Shown here piece by piece: positions 10,490 through 24,000 of a DNA stretch of 64,000 bases. A program made the translations under genes and the position numbers. The notes beneath the pieces were generated by a model that saw only the letters and a program-made list of their open reading frames with translations, had not been told where the DNA came from and made no database searches. The DNA comes from Eretmocerus hayati. Its lineage: Eukaryota; Arthropoda; Insecta; Hymenoptera; Aphelinidae. Position 1 is the stretch's first letter. Each line of letters begins with the position of its first letter. The DNA is taken from NCBI GenBank assembly GCA_029851415.1, contig CM056742.1, positions 55,530,954 through 55,594,953 of the forward strand. The letters run 5' to 3'.

Positions 10490-12830
10490 TAGGGGTGGTG
10501 ACCCGGGTCTACCCGTCTGCCCGTTCACAACTCGTAGGACTCGGATCTTGCGAGATACGTAGGGGAGTGATTACCCGTGTCTACACGTCTGCCCGTTCTC
10601 TACCCGTAAAACCAGATTGTAGCCAAATTGGAGACAGGTGATTGCCCGTATCTACCCGTCTGCCCGTTTACAGCCCGTGTGACTGGGATGAAGCCGAATC
10701 AGAGACGGATGATTGCCCGTATTTACCCGTCTGCCTGTTCACAACCCGTGAAACTCGGATCTCGCGAGATACGTAGGGGAGTTAATACCCGTGTCTACCC
10801 GTCTGCCCGTTCTCTACCCGTAAAACCAGATTGGATCCACATTGAAGAGAGGTGATTGCCCGTATCTACCCGTCTGCCCGTTCACAGCCCGTGTAGCTCG
10901 AATTTTGCGAGGAAGGCGGGGGAGTGAATCCCCGTGTCCGACCGTCTGCCCGTTCACGACCCGTGTGCCTCGAATCTTGTCAGGAGGTAGGGGAGTGCAT
11001 ACCCGTGTCCACCCGTCAGCCCGTTCTCTACCCGTGAAACCAGAATGGAGCCAAATCGAAGACAGGTGATTGCCCGTATCTACCCGTCTGCCCGTTCACA
11101 ACCCGTGTGGCTCGAGTTTTGCGAGATGGGCGGGGCAGTGAATCCCCGTGTCTACCCGTCTGCCCGTGCATGACCCGTAAGACTGGGATGAAGCCGAATC
11201 AAAGACGGATGATTGCCCGTAGCTACCCGTCTGCCCGTTCACAATCCGTGTGGCTCGAATTTTCTAAGATAGGCGGGGGAGTGAATCCCCGTGTCTACCC
11301 GTCTGCCCGTTCACAACCCGTGTGGCTCGAACTTTGCGAGATAGGCGGGGCAGTGGATCCCCTTGTTTACCCGTCTGCCCGTTCATGACCCGTATGGCTC
11401 GAATTCTGCGAGATGGACGAGGAAGTGAATCCCCGTATCTACCCGTCTGCCCGTCCACGACCCGTAAGACTGGGATGAAGCCGAATCAAAGACGGATGAT
11501 TGCCCGTATCTACCCGTCTGCCCGTTCACAACCCGCGAGACTCGGATCTTGCGAGATACGTAGGGGAGTGATTACCCGTGTCCACCCGTCAGCCCGTTCT
11601 CTACCCGTTAAACCAGAATGGAGCCAAATCGAAGACAGGTGATTGCCCGTATCTACCCGTCTGCCCATTCACAACCCGTGTGGCTCAAGTTTTGCGAGAT
11701 AGGCGGGGCAGTGAATCCCCGTGTCTACCCGTCTGCCCGTGCATGACCCGTAAGACTGGGATGAAGCCGAATCAAAGACGGATGATTGCCCGTATCTACC
11801 CGTTTGCCCGTTCACAACCCGTGTGGCTCGAATTTTCTAAGATAGGCGGGGGAGTGAATCCCCGTGTCTACTCGTCTGCCCGTTCACGACCCGTGTGGCT
11901 CGAATTCTGCGAGATAGACGAGGAAGTGGATCCCCGTATCTACCCGTCTGCCCGTCCACGACCCGTAAGATTGGGATGAAGCCGAATCCAAGACAGAAGA
12001 TTGCCCGTATCTACCCGTCTGCCCGTTCACAACCCGTGTGGCTCGAACTTTGCGAGATGAGCGGGGCAGTGAATCCCCGTGTTTACCCGTCTGCCCGTTC
12101 ATGACCCGTAAAACTGGGATGAAGCCGAATCAAAGACGGATGATTAACCTATCTACCCGTCTGCCCGTTCACAACCCGTGAGACTCCGATCTTGCGAGAT
12201 ACGTAGGGGAGTTAATACCCGTGTCTACCCGTCTGCCCGTTCTGTACCCGTAAAACCAGATTGCAGCCAAATTGAAGACAGGTGATTGCCCGTATCTACC
12301 CGTCTGCCCGTCCACGACCCGTAAGATCGGGATGAAGCCGAATCCAAGACAGAAGATTGCCCGTATCTACCCGTCTGCTCGTTCACAACCCGTGTGGCTC
12401 GAATTTTGCGAGATAGGCGGGGGAGTGAATCCCCGTGTCCACCCGTCTGCCCGTCTACGACCCGTGTGGCTCGAATCTTGTCAGTAGGTAGGGGAGTGCA
12501 TACCCGTGTCAACCCGTCTGCCCGTTCTCTACCCGTGAAACCAGAAAGGAGCCAAATCGAAGACAGGTGATTGCCCGTATCTACCCGTCTGCCCGTTCAC
12601 AACCCGTGAGACTCGGATCTTGCGAGATACGTAGGCTAGTTAATACCCGTGTCTACCCGTCTGCCCGTTCTCTACCGTTGAAACCAGATTGGAGCCAAAT
12701 GGAAGACAGGTGATTGCCTGTGTCTTCCCGTCTGCCCGTTCATGACCCGTGAGACTGGGATGAAGCCGAATCAAAGACAGAGGATCGCCCGTATTTACCC
12801 GTCTACCCGTTGACAACCCGTGCAACTTGG
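10490..12830 (+). repeat. Left-arm tandem array, ~71-bp monomers (~33 units)
   Basis: The core TACCCGTCTGCCCGTTCAC recurs every 69-74 bp. Monomers alternate among at least three types, recognised by what follows the core: ACCCGTGTGGCTCGAATTTT, ACCCGTAAGACTGGGATGAA, or TCTACCCGTAAAACCAGATT. The pentamer CCCGT occurs several times per unit. Open frames through the array (for example those translating to repeated YLPVCP) follow from the repeat and are not genes. Confidence 0.95.
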
Positions 12831-13689
12831 ATCCAGCAACATCAAATTTGGCAGAGCTCCTTCGGCTCCCTGTCTTATATTTCCGACCCGTGTGGCTAGG
12901 ATTTCACCAGAAAGGTGAGGCAGTGATGACTTCACTGAAAGAAGGTTGGGAGTACTCCGCCCGTTGCTATGGCTGCGCTCTCGGCTAACAAAGTAGAGGC
13001 CGCAGCTTCCACTGATTCGCGCCCGGAGACGCGCTGTACCCCGAAACGGATTGAACTCCGTGGGTCCCGTTACCGAGGGCTGAGTTGCTATGTCTGCAAC
13101 CACTACCTCCAAAAACTACATGTTCTCTCGCGTATACTCTTCATCTTTGATACTTCATTGATTGGGTGCATCATAGAATCAAACTTCTTTCATTGCGCAA
13201 AGTACAAAATTCCCTCTTGATGACAACAACACAGGCAAAATGACATGTCATAGATGACATATTCATATTGAAATAGCGTTCCGAAGTGTTACGGCATTGA
13301 TCGATTTTTATCCGTAACATTTTCCATCTACCGCCAAAAAAATCGTAGATTTACATATTTCAATCGATAACTTTCATGATGAATTATAATTTTGCACATA
13401 CTTGAGCGTTTCAAGTAAAATTCTGGATTTCCTCCAAATTCAAGGAATTATTCACTCAGCGATCTCAGAAAAATTACTTCATATGCTTGTACTTGCATAT
13501 TTTTCCGTGGATTTGTACCGCATGTCATCTGAATGCTGGAAATAGTCTGTAAATTTGATTTGGAATTCTCATCAGAATCAGGTTGATCGTTCACCAAGTG
13601 TATCACACGCAAGATGCGGATTGACGTGTATTACAACCACATCATCTATACAATGTTTGTAGGACCATGATCGTCTGCATCGAGAACTC
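12830..13689. repeat. Left-arm inner non-tandem segment
   Basis: This single-copy part of the arm is matched in inverse orientation by 20187-21060. It carries a GC-rich block (12840-13090, with GACGCGCTGTACCCCGAAAC) and an AT-rich block to 13689. An 83-codon frame at 12969-13220 recurs in the other arm at 20907-20656, with substitutions. I regard it as a product of arm duplication, not a proven gene. Confidence 0.8.
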
Positions 13690-14053
13690 TGATCGCATGC
13701 AGATTATATTGTTCCCAATTTTTGCGACAAATACCGGTCCTGATCGCCGCTCGCTGCTCGAGATGGCTAAGCTACAGATCAGCAGGTGCAGAGCCCGCTG
13801 ATATCAGGCAGCCGATTACTTGATGGTCCGCATGGCAGAAGTGCCGACAGCGAGCCAAGCGCCCCTATCTCTCTTTGAGTGTAGTGCCTACATGTTCTCT
13901 GTCCACAGCCCGTGCTCCTTCGTTCCCGCCGGATGGTAGATGGATGATCTCCCGTCTTTACTAGTTCGCCTGTTTACACCCTGTGCGACTAGAATTTCGC
14001 CAGTTTCCTAGGCGAAGTATCCCCTTGACTACCTGGTTATCTGTACACCACCT
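13690..14053. repeat. Outlying, decayed repeat monomers inside the Foldback centre
   Basis: From about 13905 the sequence aligns loosely with the arm monomers (GATGATCTCCCGTCTTTAC against GATGATTGCCCGTATTTAC, then TTCGCCTGTTTACACCCTGTG). The last unit is cut by the palindromic element at 14054 and resumes at 15411 (GTGTGGCT). These appear to be old monomers outside the homogenised arms. Bases 13690-13904 show nothing recognisable. Confidence 0.6.
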
Positions 14054-15410
14054 CCCGCGTAAAAATTCTTTTGTTCATATGAACTTTTTCTGAACATCAT
14101 GTTCAAAAAAACTTTATATGAACAAAAAAATGAGACTATCTCGCACTTAGCTCGTGAACTTTTTCTGAAGTTTAACAAACTTCTCCTGAACTTTGGCAAA
14201 CTTTCCGTTAGGTTCAGAAGAAGATGCGACAGCTTCAGAGATTGCTCATTATTTTTGGCGTAAATAACGCAAAATTAGGCCTTGTATCGTGTATATGGCG
14301 CATTCCTAGACAAAAATGCCCGATGCGGTGCAGTAACCGACCCCAAAACTCGGGTCGGTGATCCTCCTCGAGCGTTTAGCGACGACCATCTCGTCTCCAC
14401 GGTTCCGCCCGCAGTAAATCCCATCCCGTTCAATTGAAAACTCAAAAAAAAATTTACCACTAAATATCGGGCTGTAGGTACGATCGAGAAATAGCATTGT
14501 TTGGACTTTAAGTTGCCTAGGATGTTCAGGACGAACAGAAATTTGAGGGTACGTAGGCTCTGCAGCTGTTTACGAGAGAGTCATACAAATAAATACTCTG
14601 AAGTCACGCTATCGCACTCCTGCCCAGGCCTGGATTTTTTCTTCTCATCCGCAAGCTCATCAGCTTCCTGCAAGAGATTTCACATATAGAAGAGCCCCAC
14701 ATGCCCGCACGAGCCGCTGTTGAACAGGTTACGGTCTGACAGTGTTGTTGGTTCCCAACAGAAAAATCGATGTCATGATTGGTCGTTGCCATATGTAAAA
14801 TCTCTTGCACGAAGCTGATGAACTTGCGGATGAGGAGAAAAAATCCAGGCCTGGGCAGGAGTGCGATAGCGTGACTTCAGTCGCTCCTAATATTCAGATG
14901 AGTATTTATTTGTATAGCTCTCTCGTAAACAGCTGAAGAGCCTGCGTAACCTCAATTTTCTGTTCGTCTTGAACATCCTGGGCAACTTATGTCTAAACAA
15001 TGCTACTTCTCGATCGTACCTAGCACGATACTCAACGGTATGGGGTTTGCGGCGAGAGGAGCCGTGGAGAGGAGACGGTCGTCGCTAAACGCTCTAGGAG
15101 GATCACCGACCCGAGTTCTGGGGTTGACTAGTGCACCGCATCGGGCATTTTCGTCTAGGAATGCGCCATACACACGATGCAAGGCCTAATTTTGCGTTAT
15201 TTACGCCAAAAATAATGAGCAATCTCTGAAGTTGTCGCATCTTCTTTTGAACCTAATGGAAAGTTTGCCAAAGTTCAGGAGAAGTTTGTTAAACTTCAGA
15301 AGAAGTTCACGAGCCAAGTGCGAGATAGTCTCATTTTTTCGTTCATATGAAGTTTTTTTGAACATGATGTTCAGAAAAAGTTCATATGAACAAAAAATTT
15401 TTTACGCGGG
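14054..15410. mobile_element. Palindromic (foldback/MITE-like) element, 1.36 kb
   Basis: The two halves, about 14054-14688 and 14789-15410, are inverted copies around a ~100-bp loop. Both ends read CCCGCGTAAAAA with small differences just inside. CT flanks both sides; deleting the element and one CT restores a continuous Foldback monomer (CACCACCTGTGTGGCT against consensus CACAACCCGTGTGGCT), which fixes the borders. Subterminal motifs such as TTCATATGAAC recur. No transposase is present. The superfamily is unknown. Confidence 0.85.
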
Positions 15411-15622
15411 CTGTGTGGCTAATGGATAGTCATTGTATATCAACAATTGAGACAGAATGGGATGGGATCAAACTGCCTCGCGCGGGCCCATCTCTGTCAT
15501 CATTGAGATCGTAGGAGGTTTCCACGCATCACTGAGGCTGAATGGGATTGAATCCATCGGTCCTCTGCAAGTAATTTCTTCGTAACCTTATCCGAGTTAT
15601 CAGCTCAACTGCTTTTCCTTAG

Positions 15623-15826
15623 CGCCCCAACAAGAAGTTTCCGCGCCTGTCCGCAGTCCGCGGTGGCCGCGAAAAAATACATGGGAAGCAATGGGAGTGG
15701 AGCGCGCATGCGCGGACATTGGAGTAAGCTGCGGGCAGACCTACCCCCACTCTTCCCATTACTTCCCATGTATTTTTTCGCGGCCACCGCGGACTGCGGA
15801 CAGGCGCGGAAACTTCTTGTCGAGGC
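15623..15826. mobile_element. Short palindromic MITE, ~204 bp
   Basis: Arms 15623-15700 and 15750-15826 are inverted copies sharing ACAAGAAGTTTCCGCGCCTG and GTCCGCGGTGGCCGCG. The hexamer CCTTAG flanks both sides (15617-15622 and 15827-15832) and may be the target duplication. The unpaired centre is GC-rich. There is no coding capacity. Confidence 0.8.
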
Positions 15827-15894
15827 CCTTAGGAATCAAAATGGTATGGTGAGAAAACCCTCCTCTTCTACTATATGTAGCGCTTTTCTGATTA

Positions 15895-16070
15895 AATCAT
15901 TTGAGCTTCGTTGCGTCTAAAAACTCGTGATATATTTTGCGAGATTTGGAAATCTGCAATCTTGAGCTGCGCTTCCGCATCATAGGAATCTCGCTGTGGT
16001 GCACGTTGCCGTTTTGACAATCTCGCGAAATATACCTCGAGCTCTGAGTTGTAACAAAGCTCAAACGATT
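15895..16070. repeat. Degenerate short inverted repeat
   Basis: AATCATTTGAGCTTCGTTGC at the left matches the complement of the right end (AATCGTTTGAGCTTTGTTAC when reversed), with a shared inner CGCGAGATT block. It looks like an older ~175-bp MITE. No clear target duplication is seen. Confidence 0.6.
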
Positions 16071-19000
16071 GGTAATTTCTATCAAGCGCGCTGGCTCGAT
16101 GATTTGGTCTGAAAAGTGCTCACAACTATTGAAAAATAGAATATTGTTTGAATTAATCTATGCGAATCAACGTGACACCATGTATGGAGCAGTAAACAAT
16201 ACGGTCTGGCCTTAACGTGCGTTGACGTTTGATAAGACAAGCCAACAACCACGAAAATGACCCACAACTCATGCTGTCTGTTCTGTTGAAGTGATTGCAT
16301 ATTAGTATATCTATACCTGTCCGCCACGTCTCGCGTTTTTGTGGCAATTTGGCGGCCAAATCATGTTGGTCAGCTGATCAAATGCAATTTCAATCCTCCC
16401 CTGACCGCGGGGGAGGGGCTCTGTCCCAAAAAAATTACAACGGTCCCATCAACATCGAGATCTGCACGATGTTCTCTTTGCACGGAGATCTCAGAATATC
16501 ACTTCTTTGCTGATGAGCTATGAGGTTTTAAGCTCTCACAAATGTTATTCTATCTGTAATAGAATATCCCGAGATTCATGGATTACAAGAAAGATGCATT
16601 TAGGCGTCCGGTCAGCCTGCTCCGTGCATGCTGGAATTTATTCGAACTCTCGCTCGATACACTCGCGATTTGGAGTAACTGAGAAGAGGACGGATACTGA
16701 TTATCATCCAACTTGATCTCGTCTTCTCGTCAGTTGACTCAATTTGCAAGAGACATGGAGAAAAATGCGAATACCTTGAGCGCAGGCACCTCCTAACCTA
16801 TAGTATAGGCACTTTGTAAACCGCCCATTTATCCGGTTTTCTTGCGATTTGGGCGGAACGACGTGAAGACAAACCTCAAGTTCAATGATGATATACACTG
16901 GTCTTATCGTCGTTTTGCTCAAATCGCAAGCGAACTGGATAAAAGTGCACATAACTTTCAGCGTGCACGGTGACCGCATCGCCTTGATGTGATTATTCAC
17001 ATACTCAGCATCGTCCTCAGATAGAATTGGAGCCCAATCATTGTCGTAGATACGAGTATGCACACGAACAAATTATTCTTGATTCGATTAAGATACCATT
17101 GACTCTATGATCGCAATTTTAGGCTTCTTCAACATCGATTCTTGTTGGATAAAATCAGAGAGATTTAGTCAACTTTCCAGCTTTTTAAATATTTGTCGTA
17201 GTACTCGCGACATATTGCCGAGCCGTTCCAAACTCATATCTCTGAGATATGGCTAAACTGTTGCCGAAATATCGCAGACATTTCGCCGATGGTGCTTTTC
17301 GATAGCTCGGCGACATGCCGCCAATATTTTCAATCCTTACGTGGACCGCAATCTAGTTCGATTCGCCATTTTGCCCTCGCAGTGGATGAGTCAAAAAGGT
17401 CGAGTTATCTCAGAGAGTCAGTTGTGATCCAGAATGAAGAATTTCACCATAGAATCCGGAAAGATTTGGATTCAACTGATCGTGACCAGGTTTAGGCCTC
17501 GCATTATCAATTTCTATTTCCAGGAGAGTTGTTTACACTGGATCCTGCACAAAAATCTCGTCCCAATAATTAATAATAATGGCGCCGACTCGGACCGGAC
17601 TAAGAGTGGGAATTTACAGTCAATGAAATTATTTCACGAGAAATATACACACTAGACCTTGTCCATAACATGACACCTTAGCTTGGCTATTCAAGATGCA
17701 TCGCGCGATATAGCGAAGACGCGTGGCGCGTACGCAGATATGTGGCGTCACAATGATTTTCGAAATAAACGATGCTCGCATTCCGCAGGTGGGAGCGTCT
17801 GGGACTTGATTTTGAAATTACGACATTCGCAACGCAGCAAGCTTATGCGCGCACCTATCGCCAAGTGTCTAGTCTATCCGGCGGTTCCGCAGGTCCACCC
17901 GTTCCTTTCCATTCGGTATGGTGTTAGGTTGGTCCTTCGTTGAATAAAACCGAAACAGATTACAGATTTCTCCGTAAAAAATTGAAAAATTCGTCGATTG
18001 TGTCTTTCCCTGTTGATGAATCATGAAAAACCCAACTCTCCACAGCAGCAGAAGATACATTTCCTCCTCTCATGCAAACTTTCACAGAACACATGAACAC
18101 ATGGTCCTATGATCATGGTTTGAGTATTACGAAGGGAGCCAGAGAGATACATAAGATGAAGCTCGAATAATGATATGGCATTAAAAGTGATGCTCATAAG
18201 TGCAGGTGTTACACAATACATTTATGATGATGCCAGGTAGTGTTAACTTTTTTTGGTGTTGACGGATAGTGTTACATTTCTTGTGAAAAACTTCCTTGAG
18301 TTAAATTCTGTTCATCTCATAGTAGCAATCATATTGTAGATTTGAATCCTACGATGCAAGCTTACTTGTATATTCACTTAGGATATTTCACCCTCTCTCT
18401 GTCATTCAGATAGAATGAGGTCTTTACAATCAGACAATGATCATCATCGATAAGAAAATTATATGTACACACTCCAGAGTATGGTTTCCATCAGTAAAAT
18501 TGATGAATAACATGAAGTTTCCCTCTACGCAAGCCTATTACTTTTGAGAATCAGAGTTTATTATGCATAATAAAAATTATCTGATCCGAAAATAAGAACC
18601 TCTAGCGTGCATTCACTCCAGATGTGCATACATATGTGGAAGTTTGGAGAGTTTAGTAGAATGTTGGAAGAATTGAGTTGGTATCAATTATTGGAAGAAT
18701 TGAAGTATTCTAAATGTGTTGTCATGCCAACAGTGGGCACGGTCAGGAACTGATATTATGACTTCTGATTAATGCCATAGGACAAGATTGTATTTTTGCG
18801 CATCAAACTGAAGAAGTGTATATATCTAAATGTTTTAGAGTACCAGTCATAAGAGTATGGGTTACGCTCTAACCAGATTTGGGAGGTCAAATTGGTAGCA
18901 GTCTATACTACTTGGATACACAAGCTGAATTGAGTATCCAAATAGTATAACCCACTACCAGTAGGGCTATTACGCTTATCCCAAACTCCACACACTACGC

Positions 19001-20186
19001 AAACTCCACACGCTCTGCACGCGCGCCCTCCCAACAAGTGTACAGCAGAAGACGAAATGTATGAGGGACTGTGTTTTGATGACTGAATGTTTAGAGTACT
19101 TGTCGCGCGATGCTATGCCGCATTATTTGTGTGTACGATTATGATGAAATGTTGATGCTTTCTGAATATTTTAGTTTTCAGAATGTGATTATTCACGCCT
19201 CGACTCAACATATTGCCATAATTCTTCATTGTGCCTAACCTACACAAAGTATATGTTCATGTTTATTGAGTCTAAAATCAAGTTGTGATTATGGAGATGA
19301 TATGAACAGCAGAACAAAAGTAGATGACTTTTTAGAATCTAATTCATGATAAAAATGTGAGAGCTAGATCCTTTTTCATGCTAGCAGTCAAGCTTCAATT
19401 TTATCAAAGTAATCTGCATGCCACCTCTATTCTGCTAGGATAATCACAGAGTCAAGAATGAGATGTCATGAGACGCTGTGTAGATTTTGATTTGCCATGG
19501 AGAACATCAATTCTCTGTTCGACTTCAGTCAGATACACCTTATCTTACAACTTGGAAAGCAATTGATCAATGGCGAGTCAAGTATTTGCTGGGACGCTGT
19601 GACTATTCTTATTTGAATCTCTCCCTACGACTCTACATCTTTGGACTGCTTGTTACTTTGGGCTCTCTAACATGCTTCCCATAATTTTTTTATACAATCA
19701 CAATGGAATATTGTTACTCGTGAAATTCATGATTTTTAGATTTTTTCTGTATTTTAAGCTGGACTGGACAGAATCAAGTGCTGAGAGACTTCAGTCCATC
19801 ATTCAACTGAGCCTAAAAAGAGCATATATCATACGCATTGTTTCTCAAAACCTATTGAATGTGCTGGTGTGAGCGTGATTCTTATTCTTACCAGTAGGAT
19901 GAGTTAACCGACATTGAGATTCAGAACGAAGCTCCACAGTCATGTTGAAGCTTGCTCTCTGTTTTACTGACTTTAAGCTAGGATATAAATATATAGGTGA
20001 GTAGATCAGTCTGAATTTCCCTACTTATAGACTCAATGATGTAACAGGTTTAGAAAATGGTTTGCTCTGAGCTCAAAGGTAGAGTACGGTTCCACTAACT
20101 GTAAAGTTAGATGTAAGTTGGAGGTAAGTATGTGTGGCACAGAATACTGCTCTCTGGACCATTGAAAGAATTCACACGTGAAGGAT
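16071..20186. other. Foldback element centre: no gene recognised
   Basis: This 4.1-kb single-copy stretch is where an autonomous Foldback-type element would carry a transposase. Short open frames exist (for example minus 17063-16704, 119 codons), but none shows a recognisable domain. An imperfect 16-bp stem lies at about 18903-18948 (TATACTACTTGGATAC ... GTATCCAAATAGTATA). The rest is AT-rich without obvious repeats. Confidence 0.5.
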
Positions 20187-21060
20187 GAGTTCTCGATGCA
20201 GACGATCATGGTCCTCTAAAGATTGTATAGATGATGCGGGCGTAATACACATCAATCCGTATCTTGCGTGTAATACACTTGGTGAACGATCAACCTAATT
20301 CTGATGAGAATTCCAAATCGAATTTCCAAACTATTTCCAGCATTCAGATGACATGCGGTACAAATCCACGAAGAAATATGCAAGTACAAGCATATGAAGT
20401 AATTTTTCTGAGATCGCTGAGTGAATAATTCCTTGAATTTGAAGGAAATCCAGAATTTTACTTGGAACGCTCAAGTATGTGCAAAATTATAATTCATCAT
20501 GACAGTTATCGATTGAAATATTTAAATCTACGATTTTTTTGGCTGTAGATGGGAAATAGTACGGATAGAAATCGATCAATGCCGTAACACTTTGGAACGC
20601 TTTTACAATATGGAAACGTCATCTATGACATGTCATTTTGCCTGTGATGTTGTCATCAAGAGGAAATATTGTACTTTGCGCAATGAAAGAAGTTTGATTC
20701 TATGATGCACCCAATCGAAAAAGTATCAAAAATGGAGAGTATACGCGAAAGAACATGTTGTTTTTGGAGGTAGTGGTTGCAGACATAGCAACTCAGCCCT
20801 CGGTAACGGGCCCCGCGGAGTTCAATCCGTTTCGGGGTACAGCGCGTCTCCGGGCGCGAATCAAAGGGCGCTGTGGCCTCTACTTTGTTAGCCGAGAGCG
20901 CAGCCATAGCAACGGGCAGAGTGCTCCCAACCTTTTTTCAGTGAAGTCATCACTGCCTCACCTTTCTGGTGAAATCCTAGCCACACGGGTTGGGAATGCG
21001 AGACAGGGAGCCGAAGGAGCTCTGCCAAATTTGACTTTGCTGGATCCAAGTCGCACGGGT
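20187..21060. repeat. Right-arm inner non-tandem segment
   Basis: This is the inverted counterpart of 12830-13689. Shared landmarks are the complement of GACCATGATCGTCTGCATCG at the inner edge and GGGCGCTGTGGCCTC near 20870. Differences from the left arm are few. Confidence 0.8.
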
Positions 21061-24000
21061 TGTCAACGGGTAGACGGGTAGACACGGGCGATCTTCTGTC
21101 TTTGATTCGGCTTCATCCCGGTCTTATGGGTCATGAACGGGCAGACGGGTAGATACGGGCAATCTTCTGTCTTGGATTTGGCTTCATCCCAATCTTACGG
21201 GTCGTGGACGGGCAGACGGGTAGATACGGGGATTCACTGCCCCGCCTATCTCGCAAAACTCGAGCCACACGGGTTGTGAACGGGCAGACGGGTAGATACG
21301 GGCAATCACCTGTCTTCGATTTGGCTCCATTCTGGTTTCACGGGTAGAGAACGGGCTGACGGGTGGACACGGGTATGCACTCCCCTACCTCCTGACAAGA
21401 TTCGAGGCACACGGGTCGTGAACGGGCAGACGGTCGAACGAGGGGATTCACTCCCCCGCCTTTTTCGCAAAATTCGAGCTACACGGGCTGTGAACGGGCA
21501 GACGGGTAGATACGGGCAATCTTCTGTCTTGGATTCGGCTTCATCCCGATCTTCATCCCGGTCATGAACGGGCAGACGGGAAGACACAGGCAATCACCTG
21601 TCTTCCATTTGGCTCCAAGCTGGTTTCAACGGTAGAGAACGGGCAGACGGGTAGACACGGGTATTAACTAATCTACGTATCTCGCAAGATCCGAGTCTCA
21701 CGGGTTGTGAACGGGCAGACGGGTAGATACGGGCAATCACCTGTCCTCGATTTGGCTCCTTTCTGGTTTCACGGGTAGAGAACGGGCAGACGGGTTGACA
21801 CGGGTATGCACTCACCTACCTACTGACAAGATTCGAGCCACACGGGTCGTGGACGGGCAGACGGGTGGACACGGGGATTCACTCCCCCGCCTATCTCGCC
21901 AAAATCGAGCCACACGGGTTGTGAACGGGCAGACGGGTAGATACGGGGAATCTTCTGTCTTGGATTCGGCTTCATCCCGATCTTACGGGTCGTGGACGGG
22001 CAGACGGGTAGATACGGGCAATCACCTGTCTTCAATTTGGCTGCAATCTGGTTTTACGGGTACAGAACGGGCAGACGGGTAGACACGGGTATTAACTCCC
22101 CTTCGTATCTCGCAAGATCCGAGTCTCACGGGTTGTGAACGGGCAGACGGATAGATACGGTTAATCATCCGTGTTTGTTTGGCTTCATCCCAGTCTTACG
22201 GGTCATGAACGGGCAGACGGGTAAACACGGGGATTCCCTGCCCCGCTCATCTCGCAAAGTTCGAGCCACACGGGTTGTGAACGGGCAGACGGGTAGATAC
22301 GGGCAATCTCCTGTCTTGGATTCGGCTTCATCCCAATCTTACGGGTCGTGGACGGGCAGACGGGTAGATACGGGGATTCACTCCCTCGTCTATCTCGCAG
22401 AATTCGAGCCACACGGGTCGTGAACGGGCAGACGAGTAGACACGGGGATTCACTCCCCCGCCTATCTTAGAAAATTCGAGCCACACGGGTTGTGAACGGG
22501 CAGACGTGTAGATACGGGCAATCATCCGCCTTTGATTCGGCTTTATCCCAGTCTTACGGGTCATGCACGGGCAGACGGGTAGACACGGGGATTCACTGCC
22601 CCGCCTATCTCGCGAAACTTGAGCCATACGGGTTGTGTACAGGCAGACGGGTAGATACGGGCAATCACCTGTCTTCGATTTGGCTCCATTCTGGTTTCAC
22701 GGGTAGAGAACGGGCTGACGGGTGGACACGGGTAATCACTCCCCTACGTATCTCGCAAGATCCGAGTCTCGCGGGTTGTGAACGGGCTGACGGGTAGATA
22801 CGGGCAATCACCTGTCTTCGATTTGGCTCCTTTCTGGTTTCACGGGTAGAGAACGGGCAGACGGGTTGACACGGGTATGCACTCCCCTACCTACTGACAA
22901 GATTCGAGCCACACGGGTCGTGGACGGGCAGACGGGTGGACACGGGGATTCACTCCCCCGCCTATCTCGCCAAAATCGAGCCACACGGGTTGTGAACGGG
23001 CAGACGGGTAGATACGGGGAATCTTCTGTCTTGGATTCGGCTTCATCCCGATCTTACGGGTCGTGGACGGGCAGACGGGTAGATACGGGCAATCACCTGT
23101 CTTCAATTTGGCTGCAATCTGGTTTTACGGGTACAGAACGGGCAGACGGGTAGACACGGGTTTTAACTCCCCTACGTATCTCGCAAGATCCGAGTCTCAA
23201 GGGTTGTGAACGGGCAGACGGGTAGATACGGTTAATCATCCGTGTTTGGTTCGGCTTCATCCCAGTCTTACGGGTCATGAACGGGCAGACGGGTGAACAC
23301 GGGGATTCCCTGCCCCGCTCATCTCGCAAAGTTCGAGCCACACGGGTTGTGAACGGGCAGACGGGTAGATACGGGCAATCTCCTGTCTTGGATTCGGCTT
23401 CATCCCAATCTTACGGGTCGTGGACGGGCAGACGGGTAGATACGGGGATTCACTCCCTCGTCTATCTCGCAGAATTCGAGCCACGCGGGTCGTGAACGGG
23501 CAGACGAGTAGACACGGGGATTCACTCCCCCGCCTATCTTAGAAAATTCGAGCCACACGGGTTGTGAACGGGCAGACGGGTAGATACGGGCAATCATCCG
23601 TCTTAGATTCGGCTTCATCCCAGTCTTACGGGTCATGCACGGGCAGACGGGTAGACAAGGGGATTCACTGCCCCGCCTATCTCGCGAAACTTGTGCCACA
23701 CGGTTTGTGAACGGGCAGACGGGTAGATACGGGCAATCACCTGTCTTCGATTTGGCTCCATTCTGGTTTCACGGGTAGAGAACGGGCTGACGGGTGGACA
23801 CGGGTAATCATTCCCCTACGTATCTCGCAAGATCCGAGTCTCGCGGGTTGTGAACGGGCAGACGGGTAGATACGGGCAATCATCCGTCTTTGATTCGGGT
23901 TCATCCCAGTCTTACGGGTCGTGGACGGGCAGACGGGTAGATACGGGGATTCACTTCCTCGTCTATCTCGCAGAATTCGAGCCACACGGGTCATGAACGC

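Noticed and set aside
10300..12500. Many 60-130 codon open frames (YLPVCP, RVYPSARS repeats) on both strands of the Foldback arms
   Set aside because: They follow from a ~71-bp repeat lacking stops in some frames, occur in both orientations and all phases, and show no start context or domain.
16071..20186. Mutator-like transposase expected in the Foldback centre
   Set aside because: No frame of useful length and no recognisable catalytic motif; this copy appears to lack one.
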